A stretch of DNA of 22,219 bases, taken from positions 1-22,219 of the forward strand of contig JASLJB010000026.1 in the NCBI GenBank assembly GCA_030152605.1. Reading direction: 5' to 3'. Position 1 is the first letter of the stretch, and each line of letters begins with the position of its first letter. This document shows, piece after piece, positions 7,352 to 15,300 of this stretch. Position numbers and translations under genes: made by a program. Under the pieces are notes generated by a model. It was not told the DNA's origin. It did not search any database and worked only from the letters and a program-made list of their open reading frames with translations. The DNA comes from Acinetobacter sp. (GTDB lineage: Bacteria; Pseudomonadota; Gammaproteobacteria; Pseudomonadales; Moraxellaceae).

Positions 7352-9445
7352 TTAAACCTGTTCGATGTCTTTCATGCTCAATTTGATACGACCACGGTTG
7401 TCGACGTCTTGAACTTGTACTTTCACTTCTTGACCTTCAGTGAGAACGTCAGTCACGTTAGCAACGCGTTCATTTGAAATTTGTGAAATGTGCAATAGAC
7501 CGTCAGTACCTGGCAAGATATTAACGAATGCACCAAACTCAACGATACGGATAACTTTACCCATATAGATGGTGCCTGGCTCAATCTCAGCAGTTAATGC
7601 TTGGATTTTAGCGATCGCAGCTTTGGCAGCCGCTTTGGTTTCACCAAATACGCGCACTGTACCGTTGTCTTCGATGTCGATCGAAGCTTTGGTTTCTTCA
7701 GTGATTTGACGGATGGTTGCGCCACCTTTACCGATCACGTCACGGATTTTGTCCGGATTGATGGTGATCACTTCGAAGGTCGGAGCGTGCATTGAAATTT
7801 CTGGGCGTGCACGTGAAAGCACTTGGTTCATTGCGTTCAAGATATGCATACGACCTGCATAGGCTTGATTCAATGCAACTTCCATGATCTCTTCGTTGAT
7901 ACCTTCGATTTTGATATCCATTTGAAGTGCAGTAATACCGTTTGCAGAACCGGCGACTTTAAAGTCCATATCGCCCAAGTGATCTTCATCACCCAAGATG
8001 TCAGACAATACTGCAAAACGCTCGCCTTCTTTCACAAGACCCATCGCGATACCCGCAACAGGTGCTTTCAACGGTACGCCCGCATCCATCAATGCCAATG
8101 AAGCACCACATACCGATGCCATAGACGATGAACCGTTTGATTCAGTGATGTCAGATACGATACGCAAGACATACGGGAAGCGATCTGGTGCAGGAAGAAC
8201 CGCTTGAACACCACGGCGTGCAAGACGACCATGACCGATTTCACGACGTTTAGGACCAGTTTCACGACCAGTTTCACCTACAGAGTATGCAGGGAAGTTG
8301 TAGTGCAACATAAACGGATCAGTTTTAGTACCCGCTAAAGTATCCACCATCAATGCATCACGGGTATTACCCAAGGTTGCAGTCACAAGTGCCTGAGTTT
8401 CACCACGGGTGAACAAGGCAGAACCGTGTGCGCGATCCAATACACCCGTTTGTACGTCAAGCGCACGAACAGTTTTGGTATCACGGCCATCGATACGTGG
8501 TTTACCTGACAAGATATTGTCACGTACGGTACGGTATTTCAGATCTTCAAACAGTTCGTTGACTTCGTCAGCGATGCCGTCTTCTGAACCTTCAGGTGCA
8601 AACTGTGCCAATGCTTCAGCATGCAATGCATCAAGCGCCGCATAACGGTCTTGTTTCACAGCAACGGTATAAGCTGCTGAGATTTTTTCTTCAAAGGCAG
8701 CTTTAAGTTGATCAAGCAAGGCTTCGTTTTTAACAGGTGCAACCCAAGTAGATTCTTTCGCGCCAGCAGCTGCAGCAAATTCTTTAATCGCTTGGATCGC
8801 GATTTGCATTTCGTCATGACCGAACAGCACAGCACCAAGCATTTGATCTTCTGACAGCTCTTTCGCTTCAGATTCAACCATCAATACAGCAGCTTCAGTT
8901 CCTGCAACCACCAAGTCAAGATCACTTTCTTTGAGCTGTTCGTGGTTCGGGTTGAGGACGTATTCGCCATTGATCAAACCAACGCGAGCGCCTGCGATTG
9001 GACCACGGAATGGTGTACCGGCGATTGAAAGTGCAGCTGAAGCACCCAACATCGCAGCGATATCCGCATCCATAGTTTTGTCAGAAGACACAACCGTAGC
9101 CGTCACTTGGATTTCGTTATAGTACCCTTCTGGGAACAATGGACGAATTGGACGGTCAATCAAACGTGAGATTAAGGTTTCAGCTTCAGAAGCACGACCT
9201 TCACGCTTACCATAACCACCCGGAATACGGCCAGCCGCATATTGTTTTTCTTGGTAGTTCACAGTCAATGGGAAGAAGTCTTGACCTGCTTTTGCTGTCG
9301 GTTGTGCCACAACAGCAACCAATACAGTCACGCCGCCCATGGTGATGAATACAGTGTTCGCTTGACGTGCAACTCGACCTGTTTCTAAGACAACTTGATG
9401 TTGGCCAAATTGGAATTCTTTACGAATAATATTAAACATAGACAT
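7352..9445 (-). CDS. pnp: Polyribonucleotide nucleotidyltransferase (PNPase)
   Basis: This 697-residue protein is PNPase, the trimeric 3'-5' phosphorolytic exoribonuclease and degradosome component. Domains in order: RNase PH-like domain 1 (about 12-145, with AGRIPGGYGKREGR), a helical linker, the catalytic RNase PH-like domain 2 (about 320-460, with SNGSSSMASVCG, and SDILGDEDHLGDMDFK after it), a KH domain with the GxxG loop IGKGG at 571-575, and an S1 RNA-binding domain (about 627-694). The protein ends right after S1, so it lacks the short tail of E. coli PNPase (711 residues). The ATG has AGGA (the complement of 9457-9460) about 11 nt upstream; a second in-frame ATG lies two codons in. 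It follows rpsO in the conserved order. Confidence 0.98.
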   Translation of the reverse strand: MSMFNIIRKEFQFGQHQVVLETGRVARQANTVFITMGGVTVLVAVVAQPTAKAGQDFFPLTVNYQEKQYAAGRIPGGYGKREGRASEAETLISRLIDRPIRPLFPEGYYNEIQVTATVVSSDKTMDADIAAMLGASAALSIAGTPFRGPIAGARVGLINGEYVLNPNHEQLKESDLDLVVAGTEAAVLMVESEAKELSEDQMLGAVLFGHDEMQIAIQAIKEFAAAAGAKESTWVAPVKNEALLDQLKAAFEEKISAAYTVAVKQDRYAALDALHAEALAQFAPEGSEDGIADEVNELFEDLKYRTVRDNILSGKPRIDGRDTKTVRALDVQTGVLDRAHGSALFTRGETQALVTATLGNTRDALMVDTLAGTKTDPFMLHYNFPAYSVGETGRETGPKRREIGHGRLARRGVQAVLPAPDRFPYVLRIVSDITESNGSSSMASVCGASLALMDAGVPLKAPVAGIAMGLVKEGERFAVLSDILGDEDHLGDMDFKVAGSANGITALQMDIKIEGINEEIMEVALNQAYAGRMHILNAMNQVLSRARPEISMHAPTFEVITINPDKIRDVIGKGGATIRQITEETKASIDIEDNGTVRVFGETKAAAKAAIAKIQALTAEIEPGTIYMGKVIRIVEFGAFVNILPGTDGLLHISQISNERVANVTDVLTEGQEVKVQVQDVDNRGRIKLSMKDIEQV

Positions 9446-9564
9446 GTATTTGTATTTCCTGATTTATTCTAGTGGAGACCCCTAAGGTTTGGCATTCATG
9501 CCTGAAAAATCAGCCTAAATGACAAAGCTTAGAAGCCGACCTCACCAGATACTTTAAAAAAACA

Positions 9565-9605
9565 CGTTAAAAAAACACAAAGAAGGAGCGAACAATCGCC
9601 CCTTC
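9565..9605 (-). terminator. rpsO: rpsO terminator (attenuator before pnp)
   Basis: On the - strand GAAGGGGCGA (9596-9605) pairs with TCGCTCCTTC (9582-9591), with one G-T pair and a 4-nt loop, followed by a T-rich run that corresponds to the A-rich + strand at 9565-9581. It lies between rpsO and pnp, as the rpsO terminator does in E. coli, and would make pnp expression depend partly on read-through. Confidence 0.82.
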
Positions 9606-9609
9606 TCAA

Positions 9610-9632
9610 TGACCTAGTCAAATGCTAGGTCA
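9610..9632 (-). promoter_or_regulatory. Second hairpin between rpsO and pnp
   Basis: TGACCTAG (9610-9617) and CTAGGTCA (9625-9632) form a perfect 8-bp stem with a 7-nt loop, just upstream of the rpsO terminator on the transcript. In E. coli the rpsO-pnp region is cut by RNase E and RNase III and pnp is autoregulated; a processing role here is inference from position. Confidence 0.5.
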
Positions 9633-9688
9633 ACTTCTGCTTTCAGCAATAGCACATGCATATGATGAAATTAAAAGTTTAAATCGAA

Positions 9689-9958
9689 TTAACGACGTAA
9701 ACCTAAAGCAGCAATCAAATCGCTATAACGAGCTGTGTCTTTACCTTTAAGGTAATCAAGCAATTTACGACGTTGGTTTACCATACGGATCAAACCACGA
9801 CGGCTGTGATGGTCATGTTTGTGATCTTTAAAGTGACCTTGAAGGCTGTTGATTTGAGCAGTCAATAGCGCTACTTGAACTTCTGGTGAACCTGTGTCGT
9901 TTTCTGCACGAGCAAATTTAGCAACGATTTCCGCGCGGTCTGCGATTGTTAAAGCCAT
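9689..9958 (-). CDS. rpsO: 30S ribosomal protein S15
   Basis: This 89-residue protein is ribosomal protein S15, a primary binder of 16S rRNA that helps nucleate the 30S platform and contacts 23S rRNA. The length is exactly the usual one, and the diagnostic stretches are clear: NDTGSPEVQVALLTAQI (about 20-36), HKHDHHSRRGL (about 46-56) and NQRRKLLDYLK (about 61-71), ending in LIAALGLRR. The ATG at 9958 is preceded on the - strand by GGAG (9966-9969) at 7 nt spacing. The gene has its own promoter and a structured leader upstream and a terminator downstream, and sits before pnp in the order conserved across many bacteria. Confidence 0.99.
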   Translation of the reverse strand: MALTIADRAEIVAKFARAENDTGSPEVQVALLTAQINSLQGHFKDHKHDHHSRRGLIRMVNQRRKLLDYLKGKDTARYSDLIAALGLRR

Positions 9959-10047
9959 TCGATTTCTCCGAGATGCTTAAAATATAAGTTTGATAAAAAT
10001 CAATTTGATCAAATAACCAAATTGACTGCCGTGCATCACTACAGCAT
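9959..10047 (-). promoter_or_regulatory. rpsO 5' leader with alternative hairpins
   Basis: The predicted leader is about 89 nt. TCAATTTG (10000-10007) can pair with CAAATTGA (10018-10025), a perfect 8-bp stem with a 10-nt loop. The 12-nt palindrome ATTTGATCAAAT (10003-10014) overlaps the same bases and could pair differently. E. coli S15 represses its own translation through an alternative hairpin/pseudoknot in the leader; a comparable role here is inferred. Confidence 0.5.
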
Positions 10048-10053
10048 CGGCCT

Positions 10054-10082
10054 ATTTTAAAGCAACTGCCCCTAGATTGCAA
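10054..10082 (-). promoter_or_regulatory. rpsO sigma-70 promoter
   Basis: On the - strand, -35 TTGCAA (10077-10082) and -10 TAAAAT (10054-10059) are separated by exactly 17 bp. Predicted transcription start is near 10047, giving a leader of about 89 nt. Confidence 0.65.
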
Positions 10083-10235
10083 AAGATCACTTGGATATTT
10101 GCCGCACTGTCAACGACTGTGGAGTCAGCCTTTGTAAACATGGCGCATTTCTCAAAATTGACTGGCAAAGCGCGATACCAAAGATTCGACTTTCAGTTCA
10201 GATGAGTAACATCACGGCGCGGTCATCCGCGCAGA
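10083..10235. other. Gene-free stretch between rpsO promoter and recD-side terminator
   Basis: No open frame of useful size or RNA gene is recognisable here. The only structure is a GC-rich 6-bp hairpin, GCGCGG (10217-10222) with CCGCGC (10227-10232) around TCAT, without a T-tract. A perfect TTGACA on the - strand (10108-10113) lacks a matching -10. Confidence 0.6.
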
Positions 10236-10238
10236 TAT

Positions 10239-10276
10239 AAAAAAGCCTTGTAGTCTCTCCCAAAACTACAAGGCTT
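10239..10276 (-). terminator. Terminator downstream of recD
   Basis: AAGCCTTGTAGT (10243-10254) pairs perfectly with ACTACAAGGCTT (10265-10276), a 12-bp stem with a 10-nt loop; on the - strand it runs into TTTTTT. It is about 205 nt beyond the recD stop and probably ends the recCBD transcript or a short local transcript. Confidence 0.85.
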
Positions 10277-10481
10277 AGCGGCTGTAAATTTCTTCATTAT
10301 CACTTACGTACTTGTAAGTTCGCAATCTCTCGATTTTCAGTTATTGTCATTGTGCGATTTTTTACTCTGCGTTCCGTGCTGAGCTGTTTATGTCAGTCAT
10401 CATCTCAAAAAGTGAATCATCCCTCTATGGGGTATTTTCTCGAATCCTTGTAAGCTATTTCCTACATCGGCCAATATTCGG
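10277..10481 (-). other. recD 3' region, no gene seen; contains a possible promoter
   Basis: No open frame or known RNA is recognisable between the recD stop and its terminator. On the - strand TTGCGA (10320-10325) and GATAAT (10296-10301) are 18 bp apart and could fire a transcript of about 50 nt ending at the terminator. The 18-bp spacer is itself a perfect dyad, ACTTAC (10302-10307) and GTAAGT (10314-10319) with a 6-nt centre. Confidence 0.35.
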
Positions 10482-12341
10482 CTAGTTTATGTGCATTTCC
10501 ACGGGATCTACACCCATTTGGATTTTCCGAGTCAAGCCACTGTGACGTGTGGTTTTGATGGTCAAGCCCTGTGCAAAGGTATCCGCATCAACCCAGAGAC
10601 TCAGTGCGGATTTGGCCCGTGTAATCGCGGTATATAACAGTTCTTGGCTGATCAGGCGCCGTGCATGTGCATCAAACACCACCGCCACATGCCGAAACTC
10701 GGAACCTTGGGATTTGTGAATGGTCATGGCAAATGCGGTTTGAATTGATTTTGGCAGTCGAGTTGTCGCCACCCACAGATCAAGATGGGCAAAATACACT
10801 TCAAATTGTTGCGCTTGGCTGCGATGAGGGAGACACAAGCCAATATCACCATTGGATAATCCAAGTTGATGATCATTTTGCGTGATCATTACCGGACGCC
10901 CCAAATACCAATCCCCCTGCTTAATGATCATCGGCAGATGTTGCAGCAAGGCCTGTTCCATTTCACGGTTCAAGGCGCTTAAACCTAAAGCACCAAAGCG
11001 AATCGGCGTTAAAATCCGATACAGATCAAAAGCTTGAACTAGTTCTTTCAGTATCAATTCAGATTGTTCAGCATCAACATGGTTTGTGTTCTGCATATAC
11101 TGCTGCAGTTGCTTAAAATAAGCCCTATAGCCCCAACTGAGCTTTTCATAGCCCACACTGAGATCACTCGGCGTGACGGACTCAGCTAAATACTCCAGCT
11201 CAATCACATCGGCCATATCCGGATCTAGTGCAATGGCTTGCAACGCTGTTGGCGCCACGATCTGCTCTGCAAAACGATCTCGCAATGCCACCCCGTCCAG
11301 CGCCGTGTCTGATGTTATGCTTTGAATAAACTTCGCCATTTTGCCGATCAAAGCATCGGCCTTAAAACGCCGACTGGTGATGAGCTGTACCCGATTGGCA
11401 TGCAATACCTCGGCTGCTTGCAAGTCTGCTAACACATCGCCAACATCGACCGAGGCCAATTGCTGCGCATCGCCCAATAAGATCAAGCGACAGTGTTCTG
11501 GTATCGCTTCAAACAGTTGCGTCGCCAACTGCAAGTCCAACATCGAGGCTTCATCGACCACGATCACATCATAAGGCAAAGGATGGTTGCGATTGAAACG
11601 CGGTTGGCCATGATGTCCCAAACCCAGCAAGCGATGTAAGGTCATGGTGTCTTGTTGACGCAGGTGGGCATCCATCAAGCCCATCTGCTCAAGCTTTTCA
11701 TCACTAAAGGCTTGTTGTAGTGCCTCTTTCATACGCTGTGCGGCCTTACCCGTCGGCGCAGCCATGGCGATCCGCAAAGCTTTGATGCTGTGATTGAGGA
11801 CCGCAATAATCCGCGCCAAGGTGTAGGTCTTGCCGGTTCCCGGTCCCCCAGTGATAATACTCAAGGCCTGCTGCGCCACCATACTCAAAGCACTTTGCTG
11901 TTGTGGATCAGGTAAAAGGTCTTTAAAGGCCTGTGTTTCAACTGCGATGACCTGTTGTGCTTGGATTCGTCGCACCTGCTGTGCCAAGCGCTGTTCTAAT
12001 TGCCAATAACGGTACAGAAATAAAGCCTGATCATCATAGACCAACGGCGCGACCTGCTCTGCTGCATCCACTTGATCAATCACGAGTTTTCCGAGTGATT
12101 CAACTGCTTGCGCACTGACTTGAATACAGCTTTCGCCCGAATGACTGGCCAATAAAACTCGTTCAATTAAGTTGAGTGCATCCTCATGAGATTGGTCGGT
12201 ATTTGTACGCAATTGCAATTGCTCAATCAGGTATTGGCTCCAAAGCCTTACCCAATCAGGGGTTTGGGCATCTTGCATTTGTTTATTTTCCACACAGTTA
12301 TCCTCAGAGTTATCTACAGAGTTTTCAACAAACATATCCAC
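10482..12341 (-). CDS. recD: RecD subunit of RecBCD (5'-3' helicase)
   Basis: This protein of up to 619 residues is RecD, the fast 5'-3' SF1 helicase of RecBCD. The Walker A motif GGPGTGKT has its lysine at residue 171, close to Lys177 of E. coli RecD. Walker B is VIVVDEAS, followed by LLGDAQQLASVDVGDVL, and near the C-terminus AMTIHKSQGSEF and LLYTAITRAK. The length matches the E. coli protein (608). The start is uncertain. GTG 12341 and ATG 12335 have no convincing Shine-Dalgarno; GTG 12293 has GAGG 8 nt upstream, and ATG 12278 has only TGGAA. The choice decides whether the 12-bp repeat array is coding (as V/E-D/E-N-x tetrapeptides) or leader. recB ends 36 bp upstream, so recD is the last gene of the recCBD operon. 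Confidence 0.95.
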   Translation of the reverse strand: MDMFVENSVDNSEDNCVENKQMQDAQTPDWVRLWSQYLIEQLQLRTNTDQSHEDALNLIERVLLASHSGESCIQVSAQAVESLGKLVIDQVDAAEQVAPLVYDDQALFLYRYWQLEQRLAQQVRRIQAQQVIAVETQAFKDLLPDPQQQSALSMVAQQALSIITGGPGTGKTYTLARIIAVLNHSIKALRIAMAAPTGKAAQRMKEALQQAFSDEKLEQMGLMDAHLRQQDTMTLHRLLGLGHHGQPRFNRNHPLPYDVIVVDEASMLDLQLATQLFEAIPEHCRLILLGDAQQLASVDVGDVLADLQAAEVLHANRVQLITSRRFKADALIGKMAKFIQSITSDTALDGVALRDRFAEQIVAPTALQAIALDPDMADVIELEYLAESVTPSDLSVGYEKLSWGYRAYFKQLQQYMQNTNHVDAEQSELILKELVQAFDLYRILTPIRFGALGLSALNREMEQALLQHLPMIIKQGDWYLGRPVMITQNDHQLGLSNGDIGLCLPHRSQAQQFEVYFAHLDLWVATTRLPKSIQTAFAMTIHKSQGSEFRHVAVVFDAHARRLISQELLYTAITRAKSALSLWVDADTFAQGLTIKTTRHSGLTRKIQMGVDPVEMHIN

Positions 12342-12345
12342 AATT
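12286..12345 (+). repeat. Five 12-bp DnaA-box-like tandem repeats
   Basis: Five units start exactly 12 bp apart (12286, 12298, 12310, 12322, 12334). Their first nine bases are TTTTCCACA, TTATCCTCA, TTATCTACA, TTTTCAACA and ATATCCACA. Compared with the DnaA box TTATCCACA, four differ at one position and one (TTTTCAACA) at two. The array spans the 5' end of recD and abuts an AT-rich 36-bp spacer (12342-12377). If translated, it encodes a four-residue period (VDMF VENS VDNS EDNC VENK). Confidence 0.8.
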
Positions 12346-12377
12346 TAAAACACTGTTTAATAAAATATTATCTAAAC

Positions 12378-15300
12378 TTATGCACCAATATTGCTGAGTT
12401 TATCCTCAGCAAAATAGCCCAATATTGCATCAAGTCTTAAAATAAAGTCGGCTGATGGTTGCCAGTGATAATAACCTTGTCCCGCCGCAGCATTCATACC
12501 ACGCAAATACAGATAGCTTGCGCCGCCGAGATCACGCTCAATCTGATAATCCTGCAACTGCAATTTCAAATAACGATGCAAAGCCACCAAATATAGCGCT
12601 GCTTGCAACCAATAACTGGCATAACGCATGCTGTCTTGGATCGCCTGTGGCTGATAATCCTGTTGCTGAGTCCCGAGAAAATTACTCTTATAATCCGCAA
12701 TGTGATAACGCTCATCGGCATAGTAGACCAAGTCAATCGAGCCATTCAGATACCGTGCCGCATTGGCTGAATTAAACTCAGGCATGCTGATCCCGATTTC
12801 GGCAAACAGTTGTTGGATGCGATGCACAGGGAAGATGTGATCTGCCAAGGCCAAGTAGAACGGAAACTCAGCCAAATAGGTGCCCTGCCGCAATTGCTGC
12901 AATCGAAATTCACCATGCAAGGGCGTATTCAGCACCCCCTTGAGCCACACTTGTAACCACGCCATCAACTGCGCCTCAGCGGTGTCGGCTGGGTTAGGAA
13001 CGATGTCGGCGAGGTCAGGCGAGGCTGCTTGATCAGAAACTGTGTCGGCTGGATCAGGATAAGCAGCCTGGTATTTCTCTAGCAACTCACTCCACAGTTG
13101 CTTGTAATCATTTTTAAAACGGCGATGCAGTTCCAGTGACCAGTGGCGGTCATCCTGAAAATCAATCTGTTCAAAAATCTCATGCAGGAAGTTACCCGCA
13201 TGCGTGCCCATGGGGAAATTGGCTTGAATCCAACTGATCGTGGGATCTGGGTGAAGTACCTGATCAGCGTCCAGCGATCGTGGCAACGCCGACAATGTAG
13301 AAAGCCCAGATAAGGATTGCGCGGTCTGGCCTTCATCTTCAGCCGCACCCAAACTTGGCTCTGTCAGTGCCAAGGCATCCTGAATTTGTTGACGACTCAG
13401 ATGCTGGGCCAGATAACTAAAACTGGTTTTGCCACGTGCATAAAAGCGTGTTTGTGGAAATGACTGGGCATACAGTTGCGGCAATTGTTGTTGCTGTGCC
13501 GGTCGCACCTGCACCGGTCGCTCTCGCAATAAATCCTCCATCACACTGCCCGGATGTGAAAAACCATCCTCGCCATGCCCACACCAAAACGCCAAACCAG
13601 TGGTGGATTTGCCTTCTACATCCTGCAGCATGGCATAGACCCGATAACTGGCCCGGGTCAGTGCCACATACCAGAGTCGATGTTGCTCGGCCTCGGCGCG
13701 CGCATTGTGCTGCTCAATGTCATTTGGATTGAGCATGTTCTTGTCATTGACCGCCACGATGCGCTGTTGTTCTAGCTTGCCGGTCTGCGGATTTAACTTT
13801 TCAACGCTTGAGAAATTGAGGGTTTTATTCATTTCCTTAAAGTCATTGTCTGCACCGAGCAGAAATACCACTTTAAACTCTAAGCCTTTGGACTGATGGA
13901 TGGTCATCAATTGCACCCCGGCATCATTGCTGAGTTTGCGCTCTAATTCCCACTCTCGCTGCATCGGGCTATTCAGCTGTTTGAGATACCAGTGATACAG
14001 CGTATGTGCGCCTTGTAAGTCATCACTGTGTTGGCTCAACAATTCGGTGAGATGGCGCAGATTGACCACCACCCGTTCATTGTCGCGGCTCGGCTGCTGC
14101 ACCAAAGTGCTCCAGACCTGAAACTGCTGTAGAAAATACTGCCATGCCGGTAAAAACCCGAGCTTGAACCATTTCTCACGGATCAGATCAAACTGCTCAA
14201 TATAATCACTCAGCCCATCGACTTGTTGCTCGATCTGCATCAACTGCTGCACATTGAAGCCCATCAAGCGACTCAGCAGAGCACGTTTGACCTTGCCCTC
14301 CTGATAGGGATGCATGATCGCCGCCAAGATCGCACCGACATCACGTGCCAGTGCATGTTCAAAGACACTTTTTTTCGACGGTCGATTGACGTGAATGCCC
14401 AAAAAGTTGAGCGCGGACTGGACTTGATCTAGGCCATGGTGATTTCTAGATAACACCGCGATATCGTTGGCATCCAGCGCACGTGGCCCATTTTTTTCAG
14501 CAAAATACAGACCGCCTTGCTGGCTTTGATTGAGCAGATCGCGAATCTTCCAGGCCACCTGCTCGGCCTCGAGTTTTTTATCTTCGAGCAACAGCCAACG
14601 TAGCGGCGCGGGATTGATCGCATCCGCATCGATCAAGTCTGGATGCGGACGGCTACCGGCCTGCACTGCGGTATAACTGACCTGTTCACCAAAGTCAGGC
14701 TGACGTTGGAATAAAACATCCACCACCTCGACCAGTGGCCGAACCGAACGATGATTATGGATCAACTGATAACTACGCCCTTGTAGTCCAAACACATCCT
14801 GATGTGCCTTTAAGAACGTCAGCATATCGCCGCCACGGAACCCATAAATCGCTTGCTTACGATCTCCGACCATGATCATGCAGCCTTGCTTGACCCGTGC
14901 AGGATAACGCCAGATCCGCGCCAACATATTGTCTTGGTCTTGGTTGGTGTCCTGAAATTCATCCACCAAGATCAAGGGAAATTTGGCATGCACACTGCTG
15001 GCAAAACGTTGTCCTTGCTCACCCTCAAGTGCTTCCGCCAAGGTGCGAATCTGTTGCGCAAACGTGGTCTCCCCTTTTTGTTGCAACACTTGCGGCAGAC
15101 GCTGTTTGACCTCACGCGCCAAATAGTATTTTAAATAGCTGTCCAACTGTTCAAGGTCTTGGTACAACCCATCCAATTGTGCAAAGAACTGCTGCAAAGC
15201 GCGAATCAAACCATGTTGTTCAAAGCCCTGTAACACATCATCTGGGCATTTATTGAGGACTTTCTTGGTACACAAATCCGTCAACAGTTTCATCGTCGAT

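Noticed and set aside
10108..10113. Perfect TTGACA on the - strand upstream of rpsO
   Set aside because: No hexamer resembling TATAAT lies 16-18 bp downstream (the candidates are AGTGAT, GTGATC and TGATCT). The promoter at 10054-10082 is better.
12286..12377. Chromosomal replication origin
   Set aside because: No dnaA, dnaN, rpmH, gidA or similar origin neighbour is present and the array overlaps or abuts recD coding sequence, so only DnaA-box similarity is claimed.
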